Numbered from the stretch's first letter, positions 1-7,258 are shown. The stretch is 11,638 bases of DNA from CAZRNB01 sp964601355 (GCA_964601355.1 CAZRNB010000098.1:1-11638), one strand, 5' to 3'. Numbers and translations: made by a program. Notes: a model not told the origin generated them from the sequence alone.

Positions 1-61
1 TGGTGGACGTCAGACTTAGCATCAAAACAGAAAGGATTAAAAAACACAATTTCTTACACAT
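1..61 (-). CDS. 5' end of a secreted protein gene (signal peptide only)
   Basis: Reading leftwards from an ATG at 61-59, an open frame runs to the window edge and encodes MCKKLCFLILSVLMLSL followed by Thr/Ser residues. This is a typical export signal: two lysines, then a hydrophobic core. The start is supported by a strong Shine-Dalgarno sequence (AAGGAGG, complement of about 69-75) some 7 bases upstream. The leader is almost the same as that of the large LamG gene upstream (GGAGGATTATTATG here, GGAGGATTGTTATATG there), suggesting a tandem pair of related exported proteins expressed in the same way. The mature protein is outside the window, so its function is unknown. A LamG or Fn3-like surface protein is a guess from the neighbour. 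Only 20 codons are visible. Confidence 0.6.
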   Translation of the reverse strand, partial: MCKKLCFLILSVLMLSLTST

Positions 62-95
62 AATAATCCTCCTTCAAAAAAGATTAGTTTCAATA

Positions 96-117
96 CCCCG
101 CCCAGCACTGGGCGGGG
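96..117 (-). terminator. GC-rich hairpin after the LamG gene
   Basis: A perfect 9-bp stem (CCCCGCCCA at 96-104, TGGGCGGGG at 109-117) closes a 4-base loop, 15 bases past the stop of the LamG gene. It lies between that gene and the next minus-strand start. A T-run follows only about 15 bases later on the minus strand (complement of about 76-81), so it is not a textbook intrinsic terminator. It may instead stabilise the 3' end of the mRNA or attenuate read-through into the next gene. Confidence 0.55.
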
Positions 118-131
118 CATCGAGTTATTTA

Positions 132-3100
132 CTAAGGCAGATACAGCCTTATATCATCAATATACAGTGTCCCTGCACTACCGGGTTGGATATTTGTCCT
201 ATTGCCGACGCCGATTGCTATCTTCTTGACTGCCTGGGTATTCACGCCGACAAAACTCGTCAGCGGAATATCCCACGGCGTGTAAGTCGCTATCGTCGTT
301 GCAGCAGGATCATTATGATTAACAACCGCATAATTGCCGGCGCTATCATACAGGACAATATACAACGGCTCAGTAGTGTTACTTTCTATCCCGATATCTT
401 GTGACTGCCAATCGCCGGTACCAGAGAATGAAACATTCGCAAATTTCGCTGTGCAGGTTGCTGATGTATTGTGACTGGTCAGGCACAAGCCGACATAGAC
501 ATCCGTAGGCATTGCAATCGCCACCGTATCCACCGTGTCCCAGATAGAACCATCTGCTGAATGTTCAGCGGTAAAGGTGTTGCCGTTCCGGGTCAGTCTC
601 ACCCACCGTGGAGCGGTGATGCCTGATATTGTCGTTGATTCGCTGGCAGCACCTGCAGTGGGACGTCGAGGGAAAGAGACGCCACTACCGGGTGTGACAA
701 CAACCGCGGCTTGCGCCGAGTCTGCATCTAAGTACGCACGAATCATCACACCAGCCTTTGCCCACGCGTGGGTGTTGGTGACGCTAATTACTCTTGCTGT
801 GACAGTTCCGGCGCCGGAGAGCCGTTTATATGCAAAATGAAACTGGTCGGCTGTGTCCCAGATATCCGCACCGCTGGCGGTCAATGCGTAGTTTTCCCCG
901 GTTTGGGTAAAGCTGCCAACAGATTCGGGTATGCCTCTGAACCAAATAGTTAAGGAATTAGCACCTCTTCTGGTCCAATCCTGCGGATTCTGCCATTCGC
1001 GCTCGGCTTCGGAATAAAGTTTTGTTCCACTTTGTTGAAGGTCGGTTCCCTCGTTCACGGTTCCATCGTTGTCATAGCGCATATACATAGCTTGAGAGCC
1101 GCTATGAACGATCTCAACTTCGGCAAATGGGGCCTCAAGGTGCCCGACAGTCATGCCTGTGTTATTCACGTAGTAATCACCCCATGTTTTATATATCCTG
1201 TTATCGGCATCGTCGTAGTCTTCAAAATCGTCCACAACAAGGAAATCGGCTATCGTAAAGCTCCAGACTTTGCCATTGGTGACAGTCGCATCGGAAGCGA
1301 CCTCATCTATTCGCCAGTAGTAAGTCTGCTTGATTGCCAAAGTTTCGCTGGGTGTGAAGCTATTAGTATCCTGAACGCCGCGATATATGCTGGCTGAATT
1401 AGTTGTAGCATTTTCCACGGCAGCCTGGTTGGTGCCGAAATACACTTGATGCTTCACGGCGTTGTCCCCGGGTGTCCAGACCAGAGATAACAGACGCTCG
1501 ATATCAGGCGTTGAGCCGTTAGCAGGCTGTGGATTCCATGCCAAAAGCGGATTGCCTCTCATCGCCTGTTGAATCTCCTGCCCAGTAAGAACACGATTGT
1601 AGAAACGAACCTCATCCATTGCTCCTGTATAGAATCGTGAATCAATGAGATTTCCACCAAAAGCAATCTTGAGACTACCGCCTAAATCTCGGGTAGTGCT
1701 GGTAGCTGTTACGTCGGAGACACCATCTATGAAAATCTCGATCTGGCCAGAGCTTTGTGTCCTGGTGACAGCCACGTGCATCCATCTGTTTGTGACAACA
1801 TCTTTGTTTGAAATGGCGGACACTACGGGAGAAGGACCAGTTTCAAATGCCAGCTTTGTGTCTAATATCGACACTAAGAAGTGGTCGCCACCGCCGGAGT
1901 AATCCGACCAAATCAAGCCGCTACCCTCGCGACCGGTCGAACCCTGCAGACCTGCAGTAGAAGTATTTATCCAGGCCATTGCTGTTAAGTCGTTCTGGAC
2001 CATGCGAGTGACCTCAATAACGTCGTCAACACCATCGAATTGCATTGCATAGCCGTCATAGCCGGCAACACGATTGGGATTGCCGGTGATAGTGCCGTGG
2101 TTACCGTTGCCTGACCAGTCGATCACGGTAGTACCTTCATCATCATTGAAAGTGTACCAGCCGAGGAGATTAGGATCGATAATCTGTATATTAGGCGTTG
2201 TCTTAAAGCTCCACAGGTCGCCTTGATACTTGTTGGTGCCATCGAACTCATCGACCCGCCAGTAATACTTGGTGTTATAGTTTAATATGCCAGTGGGAGA
2301 AGGATCATACATGGCTGTCGTTTGCCCTTGCGAGATAAGTGTCAGACTGCTGGGATTGGTGCCGAAGTACAAATCACGCGAGACTGCACCGGAGCCCTGA
2401 TTCCAGCTCAGCGTGACATTTGGGTCCGCAAGGACGGCACCATTCGCCGGAACCGGCGCCGAGGCGATTTTCGAGGTGATAGTAAAACTCCAAACTACGC
2501 CAGTGTGTGTAGTGACACCGTCGGCCTCGACCTCATCGACCCGCCAATAATAAGTTTCACCAAGCTCCCAGGAGAAATTGGAGAAGGATGGTATTTGCAA
2601 GAGTCCTTTATCAGTGCTGGCGGCGCCAATTTTGACATCATTGAAATCAGTGCCGATATATAGGTGGTGTCTTGAGGCATTCTGCCCGGCAGTCCAGGAG
2701 AGCGTGACCTGACCTGTAGTAACCGTTGCCTTATCGGCAGGGCTGGGGATTGTGGCAAAAGAAGCCGACTCCGGGCCGTACCAGAATAGATTCCGGACTT
2801 CAGTAGCGCTAAGGGCGTGGTTGAAAACTGCCACCTCATCAAGCCGACCTACCATGCGTCGCCATACGGCATTATATTGGCGTGGGCCTCCGATGCGAAC
2901 CGTTGTGATGGCTTGAGAGAAACTGTACGCTCGGGTGGTGTCTAGCTTGGAATCTACATAGACGGCGAGCGTGTTTTCAGCCTGGCTGAAGGTGAGTGTG
3001 ACATGGTGCCAGTTGCCGTCATTGAGTCCACCGGTGCTGCCCGAGAACCACAGACCGATTCCATAGATAGAGGTATATAAGGCAGCATTTGAGTCAAGCT

Positions 3101-3488
3101 CTATGCTGTTCTCGCTGCTAGCGCTGAGAAGGTCGAAAATAATGCCCCATGCCTGGTAGGCTTTGGGTATGTTCATCCAGAAGGAGGCAGTCGCATTCTG
3201 CATATCCAGCAGGCCGGCTCTCATCGGGGCGTCGCACATGGTGAAAGGCCCGGTTGCGGATACAAACTCCAGAGCATTACTGTCATAACCGTTTGTTGTC
3301 CATCTCACCTTAGCTTCGTTCCAGGGACTGATGGTTCCATCATTCCAGTAAGGCGTTTCATCAAGAAAGACCGTGCCTGTACCCTCATCCAATTTCCACC
3401 AGCCGACAAGCTCGGCTCCTGCTGGCTTTGATAAAGACATAGCCGTAACCAAAACAAAAGACATAAGTAAAAGATATTTTCTAAACAT
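132..3488 (-). CDS. Large secreted LamG / Fn3-like multidomain protein
   Basis: This is an exported 1118-residue protein built only of binding or scaffold domains, with no catalytic domain seen. Residues 1-25 are a signal peptide (MFRKYLLLMSFVLVTAMSLS, cleavage near AGA-E). A first LamG/concanavalin-like domain covers about 26-237 (LVGWWKLDEG... GRLDEVAVFNHAL). Two Fn3-like units follow at about 243-337 and 341-430. A second LamG spans about 440-645 (AMQFDGVDDVIEV, MDEVRFYNRVLT). A third Fn3-like unit covers about 650-746. Each Fn3-like unit carries YYWR(V/I)DE then W-S-F at its end (313, 408, 723). The last part, about 750-1118, reads as a carbohydrate-binding beta-sandwich interrupted by another sandwich at about 857-1022. 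The start is fixed by GGAGGA at 3496-3501. The likely role is binding of polysaccharide or cell-surface glycans outside the cell, a common architecture in Planctomycetota. The ligand cannot be told from the sequence. Confidence 0.9.
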   Translation of the reverse strand: MFRKYLLLMSFVLVTAMSLSKPAGAELVGWWKLDEGTGTVFLDETPYWNDGTISPWNEAKVRWTTNGYDSNALEFVSATGPFTMCDAPMRAGLLDMQNATASFWMNIPKAYQAWGIIFDLLSASSENSIELDSNAALYTSIYGIGLWFSGSTGGLNDGNWHHVTLTFSQAENTLAVYVDSKLDTTRAYSFSQAITTVRIGGPRQYNAVWRRMVGRLDEVAVFNHALSATEVRNLFWYGPESASFATIPSPADKATVTTGQVTLSWTAGQNASRHHLYIGTDFNDVKIGAASTDKGLLQIPSFSNFSWELGETYYWRVDEVEADGVTTHTGVVWSFTITSKIASAPVPANGAVLADPNVTLSWNQGSGAVSRDLYFGTNPSSLTLISQGQTTAMYDPSPTGILNYNTKYYWRVDEFDGTNKYQGDLWSFKTTPNIQIIDPNLLGWYTFNDDEGTTVIDWSGNGNHGTITGNPNRVAGYDGYAMQFDGVDDVIEVTRMVQNDLTAMAWINTSTAGLQGSTGREGSGLIWSDYSGGGDHFLVSILDTKLAFETGPSPVVSAISNKDVVTNRWMHVAVTRTQSSGQIEIFIDGVSDVTATSTTRDLGGSLKIAFGGNLIDSRFYTGAMDEVRFYNRVLTGQEIQQAMRGNPLLAWNPQPANGSTPDIERLLSLVWTPGDNAVKHQVYFGTNQAAVENATTNSASIYRGVQDTNSFTPSETLAIKQTYYWRIDEVASDATVTNGKVWSFTIADFLVVDDFEDYDDADNRIYKTWGDYYVNNTGMTVGHLEAPFAEVEIVHSGSQAMYMRYDNDGTVNEGTDLQQSGTKLYSEAEREWQNPQDWTRRGANSLTIWFRGIPESVGSFTQTGENYALTASGADIWDTADQFHFAYKRLSGAGTVTARVISVTNTHAWAKAGVMIRAYLDADSAQAAVVVTPGSGVSFPRRPTAGAASESTTISGITAPRWVRLTRNGNTFTAEHSADGSIWDTVDTVAIAMPTDVYVGLCLTSHNTSATCTAKFANVSFSGTGDWQSQDIGIESNTTEPLYIVLYDSAGNYAVVNHNDPAATTIATYTPWDIPLTSFVGVNTQAVKKIAIGVGNRTNIQPGSAGTLYIDDIRLYLP

Positions 3489-3760
3489 ATAACAATCCTC
3501 CTTTTACTGGCTAAATGCAGATTGTTAGTAGAATGCAAAAACTTGATTTTATGTTATTAAAAAGATTACCTCTACCCTCCATAAGAATTTTATATAGACT
3601 CTCCTCTTATCTTAAAAACTATCATATCGCAGATCTACCTTTTTTATACCAAATTATCAGCCTATACCGCAACAAAAATTTTCCTTTTAATCCGTCTTTT
3701 CTAAGGTAATCTAATGATTTATGGCTAAGACATTAAATAAGGGTTAAGGAGACTAACATT
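3489..3760. other. Divergent intergenic region, AT-rich
   Basis: This spacer separates the minus-strand LamG gene from the plus-strand macro-domain gene, so it must hold promoters for both directions. It is clearly richer in A+T than the flanking genes. Two ribosome-binding sites are evident: GGAGGA for the LamG gene (complement of 3496-3501) and AAGGAGA at 3746-3752 for the macro-domain gene. On the minus strand a TATAAA-like box lies in the 3589-3596 area, but no good -35 box accompanies it. No convincing gene, hairpin terminator or operator was seen. Confidence 0.5.
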
Positions 3761-4339
3761 ATGAGAGTAAATATCGAAAATCGAATATTAGAGCTGGTCG
3801 AGGGTGATATAACGGAAATGCAAACCGATGCTATTGTTAATGCCGCCAATACTCAATTGGTCTTAGGCGGCGGAGTAGCCGGGGCAATCAAGAGAAAAGG
3901 CGGCCCGCAAATTCAGCAGGAATGTAACAAAATCGGAGGAACTTACGTAGGCGGGGCTGTAATCACTACCGGCGGCAATCTCAAGGCAAAATATGTGATT
4001 CACGCGGTTGGGCCGCAAATGGGCGAAGGTGATGAAGACCGCAAGCTGAAAAATGCTACGCTCAGCTCGCTGAAATTAGCTGATGAAAAAAATCTAAAAA
4101 GCATCTCTTTTCCGGCAATCAGCGCCGGCATTTTCGGCTTTCCGATCCAAAGGTGCGCCGAAATAATGCTCGGAACGACCATCGACTATCTCACTCGTCG
4201 GGGCGAAGCGCCCCGCCGTAGCCCGGAAGGTCAAACCGGCCTGGAAAAAGTCATTTTTTGTCTCTTTGGACAGGACAGCTACAGGGTATTTGAAAACCAG
4301 CTAAAACAGTCCGATAGAGGAATAATTTTCTGCATATAA
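3761..4339 (+). CDS. Macro-domain (ADP-ribose-binding) protein
   Basis: This is a single macro domain of 192 residues, the fold that binds ADP-ribose and, in many members, removes O-acetyl or ADP-ribosyl groups. Visible motifs are GDIT (15-18), DAIVNAAN (23-30), GGGVAGAI (36-43), SFPAISAGIFGFP (116-128) and VIFCLFGQDSYRVF (164-177), together making up the ligand cleft. In E. coli YmdB and human MacroD1 the glycine loop reads GGGVDG with an aspartate implicated in catalysis. Here alanine (Ala40) takes that place, as in some Af1521-like members, so the deacetylase label should not be copied without care. Residues about 145-159 are an Arg/Pro/Gly-rich insertion encoded by a GC palindrome, and the tail after Gln183 is extra. 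The start is supported by AAGGAGA at 3746-3752. It stands alone with no obvious partner enzyme. Confidence 0.92.
   Translation: MRVNIENRILELVEGDITEMQTDAIVNAANTQLVLGGGVAGAIKRKGGPQIQQECNKIGGTYVGGAVITTGGNLKAKYVIHAVGPQMGEGDEDRKLKNATLSSLKLADEKNLKSISFPAISAGIFGFPIQRCAEIMLGTTIDYLTRRGEAPRRSPEGQTGLEKVIFCLFGQDSYRVFENQLKQSDRGIIFCI
4196..4218. repeat. GC palindrome inside the macro-domain gene
   Basis: CGTCGGGGCG (4196-4205) faces CGCCCCGCCG (4209-4218) across a 3-base loop AAG: 9 of 10 positions pair, and the inner 7 pair perfectly. It lies in frame and encodes Arg-Arg-Gly-Glu-Ala-Pro-Arg-Arg, in a loop or helix end where macro domains normally pass straight from a 'DYL' helix to 'LEKVIF'. It resembles a small palindromic element inserted in frame into a gene. 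Confidence 0.5.
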
Positions 4340-4822
4340 CATATAATCGCATGAGGGAAGGCGTGAGCCTCCGTGCTCCTTGCCGTCCCGCTAATTATGT
4401 CCCTCGTCACAAGAAAATTGTTACTCGTGGTGATTACGTATTTCAACAAAGCAAAAAAACCGATTTTTTCTTTACGCACAAGAATATACCCTCAGCGTAT
4501 TAAAATATGCTATAGCACTGAGAAAAGGAACGCAGGAGGCATGTTCCGAATTGTACAAAGTAATTTGTTGCCCATTATATTGTTGTGGCTTACGACCACA
4601 TCCTATATAATCTTTCCGGTCTGATGACTGCGATAGGTATGGGTTTTCCTCTTTTACCTAAAGAGATTGGCGTTTGTCGGCCGATAGGATTAAAAACGGC
4701 CTTAAAGGCTCAGATTAAAGTAGCGCCCGATAAAAAGTCACTTACATTGCAGTTCGGCAATTCCAAACTGGAATTATGTTGAAATATGGTTTCTGTCAAC
4801 CTTACAAAGATGTTACTATGGG
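4340..4822 (+). other. 483-base stretch without a convincing gene
   Basis: The stretch between the macro-domain gene and the methyltransferase gene holds only weak candidates. A 50-codon open frame runs 4351-4503 (MREGVSLRAPCRPANYVPRH... ending IPSAY) with no ribosome-binding site. A 65-codon frame with a GTG start at 4585-4782 is listed separately. An AGGAGG at 4534-4539 lies only one base from the ATG at 4541, too close to serve it. The mix of short open frames in different phases looks like decayed coding sequence or repeat-derived DNA. No terminator hairpin or RNA gene was recognised. Confidence 0.4.
4564..4785 (+). pseudogene. Possible gene remnant, unrecognised
   Basis: An open frame bounded by stops at 4561 and about 4780 encodes about 72 residues, with GTG at 4585 the only reasonable start. 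The second half (GFPLLPKEIGVCRPIGLKTA followed by KAQIKVAPDKKSLTLQF) has protein-like composition: alternating hydrophobic and charged residues suggesting beta-strands, and ordinary codon choice. There is no Shine-Dalgarno sequence, and the family was not recognised. It could be the 3' remnant of a larger gene whose front half has been lost, a short genuine protein, or chance. Confidence 0.22.
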
Positions 4823-5743
4823 ATGGATATTATAGTGAAAACGAAGAAGGCAAGAACATCACGTGAGCTCGGCTTGGAATTGGCCGCGATTTGTGGCTCC
4901 CACTTCCTCAAGCTCGAACACCTGCATTACGGCTACTGGACCCTCGACCTGTCTATAGACTTGTTCAATCTTCACAAGGCCCAAAGCCAATATACCGACT
5001 TTCTGCTTTCTAACATTCCTAACGGCGTAAATACTATATTGGACGTCGGATGCGGCACGGGACAAATCGCCAAAAAGCTGCTGGAAAAGGGCTATAAGGT
5101 AGATTGCGTCAGCCCAAGTCCTTTCCTTAACGAGAGGGTTCGCTCCTTATTGGGAAATAGAGCAGCTATTTTTGAGTGCATATATGAGAATTTAAGAACG
5201 GACCGTAAATACGACCTCATTTTTTTCAGCGAGAGCTTCCAGTATGTTGATATGGAGGAGGCGCTTAAAAACAGCGCGGATTTTCTCAATGACGGCGGCT
5301 ATCTTTTAATATCTGACGTGTTCAAAACTGAACCGGGCGGAAACGGCGCCATGGGAGGCGGACACAAACTCAAAAAATTCCACGATGTGCTGGCACATTA
5401 TCCGTTTGAGCCCGTTATGGATATTGATATTACTCCTCAAACAGCTCCAAATCTTGACCTGTTCGATTCCACGATAAAGAATGTAGCTGCCCCTGCCCTG
5501 GAGGCGAGCCTGGACTACTTAAGCAGCAGATATAAGTTAATGGCCAAGTTCCTGCGCTGGAAATACAAAAAACAAATAGAGCGTATTCACGCCAAATACT
5601 TCAACGGAAAAATATCCGCCGAGGACTTTAGAAAATACAAAACATATAGGTTCTTGCTTTATAAAAAGACATTTCCGAATCCATCCTGTGCAGGCTCAGC
5701 GGAAAATCACAAACAAGCCTCTTTATGCCCTGCAGCTTCATAA
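4823..5743 (+). CDS. Class I SAM-dependent methyltransferase
   Basis: This is a cytosolic 306-residue methyltransferase. Motif I is clear (ILDVGCGTGQ at about 72-81), with the acidic end of strand 2 near KVDCVSPSP (92-100) and motif IV at about 130-142 (YDLIFFSESFQYV). A post-motif strand GGYLLISDVF follows at 158-167. Upstream of the Rossmann core is an N-terminal part containing LHYGYW (34-39), a signature of small-molecule methyltransferases such as the tocopherol/cyclopropane/sarcosine type. The C-terminal third (about 220-284) is helical and basic and ends in YKTYRFLLYKK, a feature shared by a subset of these enzymes. The last 20 or so residues (from NPSCAGSAENH) look like an unstructured extension. 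The substrate is unknown. No Shine-Dalgarno precedes ATG 4823, and a GTG at 4835 is an alternative start. Gene-poor DNA lies on both sides, so it is probably its own transcription unit. Confidence 0.85.
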   Translation: MDIIVKTKKARTSRELGLELAAICGSHFLKLEHLHYGYWTLDLSIDLFNLHKAQSQYTDFLLSNIPNGVNTILDVGCGTGQIAKKLLEKGYKVDCVSPSPFLNERVRSLLGNRAAIFECIYENLRTDRKYDLIFFSESFQYVDMEEALKNSADFLNDGGYLLISDVFKTEPGGNGAMGGGHKLKKFHDVLAHYPFEPVMDIDITPQTAPNLDLFDSTIKNVAAPALEASLDYLSSRYKLMAKFLRWKYKKQIERIHAKYFNGKISAEDFRKYKTYRFLLYKKTFPNPSCAGSAENHKQASLCPAAS

Positions 5744-5933
5744 ATATCCTGCCGGATTTACAAACTCTCATGTTTTTCTCATGCAGGCAACGAAACCAAT
5801 ATTTTTACTCACAGATATTCTGTGTGAATTTAACACAGCGGAAACAAGACGTATCAAAAATCATAACTTTCTTTAACGGCACACCTTACATCCGCAATTC
5901 TTTCAGAAATCCGGCAATTCCAAGACCCGTCTC

Positions 5934-5961
5934 TTGACCTGGCTCCTTTATCTTTTATAGT
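5934..5961 (+). promoter_or_regulatory. Candidate sigma70-type promoter
   Basis: TTGACC (5934-5939) matches the -35 consensus at 5 of 6 positions. TATAGT (5956-5961) matches the -10 consensus at 5 of 6, with a 16-base spacer. This would start transcription near 5968, giving a leader of about 145 bases before the lipoprotein gene. It is the best promoter match found by eye in the window. Confidence 0.6.
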
Positions 5962-5980
5962 ATGGCAAACCGCTTAAGGA

Positions 5981-6005
5981 GCTGTACAGCAGGCTGTGTG
6001 ACAGC
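5981..6005 (+). promoter_or_regulatory. Twin CTGT/ACAG palindromes just after the promoter
   Basis: GCTGTACAGC (5981-5990) is a perfect 10-base palindrome. Two bases later GCTGT-GTG-ACAGC (5993-6005) forms a second inverted repeat with the same half-site. They lie about 14 to 38 bases after the predicted transcription start. They could be a paired operator for a dimeric repressor or a structured leader. Neither is proven. Confidence 0.4.
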
Positions 6006-6113
6006 AAGCCAAAAGCTCGGTATTGCAGTACAATAATAATCCATAAAGAACATCAGGATGCCGACACAGTTGTTGTTCAAGCTTAGGAGCATATACAAGC
6101 TAAGGAGGGTAAT

Positions 6114-7175
6114 ATGTCGTTACGATTGCCGGTCGTGACTTTATTATTATTTCTCACTGTCGGAGCAGGCGGGTGCATGTTTGACAGTGCTCCACGACCT
6201 CGATTAGGCTGCTATCCGACTACAACGGTTGGCACAAAGTTTCTCAAGCCAGGACATCTCGGACCTCACCGATACAGATTCAGCTTATGGGAAAAAAACG
6301 GAATAGTATATACCTGTAATGCGGGACATATTGACGTTACACATCTCAGGATAGCTGCTGATTGGACGGTATATCTTGCAGCGGAAAGTTTTAAGTGCTT
6401 AATGCAAAATGAAACCCGTTTTTCATTCGGGCTAAATGCAGACCGTTCAAAGTATTTTATCCGGATTACTTATCCGGAAAACTGGAATGATTTGCCGCAA
6501 AAAAATAAAGAGCAAATCGCCTACGACGTCTCCATCAAACTTGGACAATATTTAGCCTTCACCGCAACTACCTGGCATGAGATTGTTACATGGTTCGGCT
6601 ACAAGTGCATCGGAGTCTTACCGGAATATCCATCTTCATTCTCGTGGGAAGACTCGTTTTCAAATCTGCTCGGCACTTATATCGCGGCTCAGGCCCTTGG
6701 GGACGGCCGTCATACATTTAACGAAGCGATGACGTTAGCTATTGAGAGGGAATTTCAAAACCTGGCTATTCAGCCACGCCGTGTTGCGAAACAGGCTGCC
6801 GAGAAAGTTAGAGGTAAATGGTTTTCGGGCCGTTTATTATTTTTAGTTAGTATGAAAAAGAGAAACTTTGACATAGGTATCGACGACGGCTATGTTACAC
6901 CTGTCCTTGTTCCTTCCGTCTGTGAGTGTACAGGGGCAATAGCAAAGCCATATCCGGTTCCAAATTTAGATTTTCTCTCACAATATGGTTTCTCAGCAAA
7001 AGTTGAAATCGAGCCTAAAGAGCTGGAAAAAAACAAATTCCTAAGAATCGTCTATCCAAATGCCAGGAACAGAAGAAATCGAATCGAGCCTGCAATTCAC
7101 TTTGCCCGGATTATGGACTATATCAGAAAAGATGCCGCGGAAAAATATGGCAAAGATATGACTCTAACGAATTAA
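6114..7175 (+). CDS. DUF4056-type lipoprotein
   Basis: This 353-residue exported protein has a hydrophobic N-terminus (1-20) ending in AGG-C21, a usable though not ideal lipobox, so it is probably lipid-anchored. The body matches what I recall of the DUF4056 family: GIVYTCNAGHIDVTHLR (63-79) leading into ADWTVYLA, then a central TTWHEIVTWFGYK block (152-164), then a helical SWEDSFSNLLGTYIAAQAL (177-195). The conserved His and Glu residues (His72, His77, His155, Glu156) might bind metal, but no biochemical role is known to me. The C-terminal part includes a Cys pair (CECTG, 270-274) and a short repeat of a strand region before MDYIRKDAAEKYG. The start is set by AAGGAGG at 6102-6108. It appears to be transcribed alone from the promoter at 5934. 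Family assignment is from memory of motifs. Confidence 0.75.
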   Translation: MSLRLPVVTLLLFLTVGAGGCMFDSAPRPRLGCYPTTTVGTKFLKPGHLGPHRYRFSLWEKNGIVYTCNAGHIDVTHLRIAADWTVYLAAESFKCLMQNETRFSFGLNADRSKYFIRITYPENWNDLPQKNKEQIAYDVSIKLGQYLAFTATTWHEIVTWFGYKCIGVLPEYPSSFSWEDSFSNLLGTYIAAQALGDGRHTFNEAMTLAIEREFQNLAIQPRRVAKQAAEKVRGKWFSGRLLFLVSMKKRNFDIGIDDGYVTPVLVPSVCECTGAIAKPYPVPNLDFLSQYGFSAKVEIEPKELEKNKFLRIVYPNARNRRNRIEPAIHFARIMDYIRKDAAEKYGKDMTLTN

Positions 7176-7211
7176 GATGACACTGTATTACACGGATTAT
7201 AACACCGACAT

Positions 7212-7258
7212 ACACTGACCTCCGCGTTAGTCAGTGTTTAAATCAGTGTCTGTCAGTG
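7212..7258. repeat. Periodic TCAGTG repeats with an inverted copy
   Basis: ACACTGAC (7212-7219) and GTCAGTGT (7230-7237) are an exact 8-bp inverted repeat around a 10-base loop. TCAGTG recurs at 7231, 7243 and 7253, spaced 12 and 10 bases, about one helical turn. The cluster lies between the DUF4056 stop and the smpB start. Its style (ATCAGTGT-CTGTCAGTG) resembles short periodic intergenic repeats seen widely in such genomes. It could equally be a helically phased operator. Confidence 0.5.

Larger units (their letters stand above)
5744..6113 (+). other. Spacer and 5' leader before the DUF4056 gene
   Basis: This 370-base spacer contains no convincing gene. Its first part has a perfect 6-bp hairpin (CACAGA 5810-5815, TCTGTG 5819-5824) without a following T-run. 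The second part contains a good promoter at 5934-5961 and then about 145 bases of predicted untranslated leader with palindromes at 5981-6005, ending in the ribosome-binding site AAGGAGG at 6102-6108. Short open frames overlapping the end of the methyltransferase gene have no ribosome-binding sites and were dismissed. Confidence 0.5.

Noticed and set aside
3515..3709. 64-codon frame in the divergent spacer
   Set aside because: Its composition follows the AT-rich DNA, there is no ribosome-binding site, and it overlaps the region that must hold the promoters.
4279..4479. 66-codon minus-strand frame after the macro-domain gene
   Set aside because: There is no Shine-Dalgarno sequence, part is antisense to the macro-domain gene, and the protein has no recognisable feature.
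5688..5937. Two short frames after the first methyltransferase
   Set aside because: Both lack start signals and overlap each other in different frames. One begins inside the methyltransferase gene.
5744..6113. Riboswitch or tRNA in the long leader
   Set aside because: No tRNA cloverleaf, T-loop or known riboswitch core could be recognised by eye. Only short palindromes are present.
7212..7258. CRISPR array
   Set aside because: The repeat unit is only 6 bases with 4-6 base spacers. No long repeats, spacers or cas genes are present anywhere in the window.
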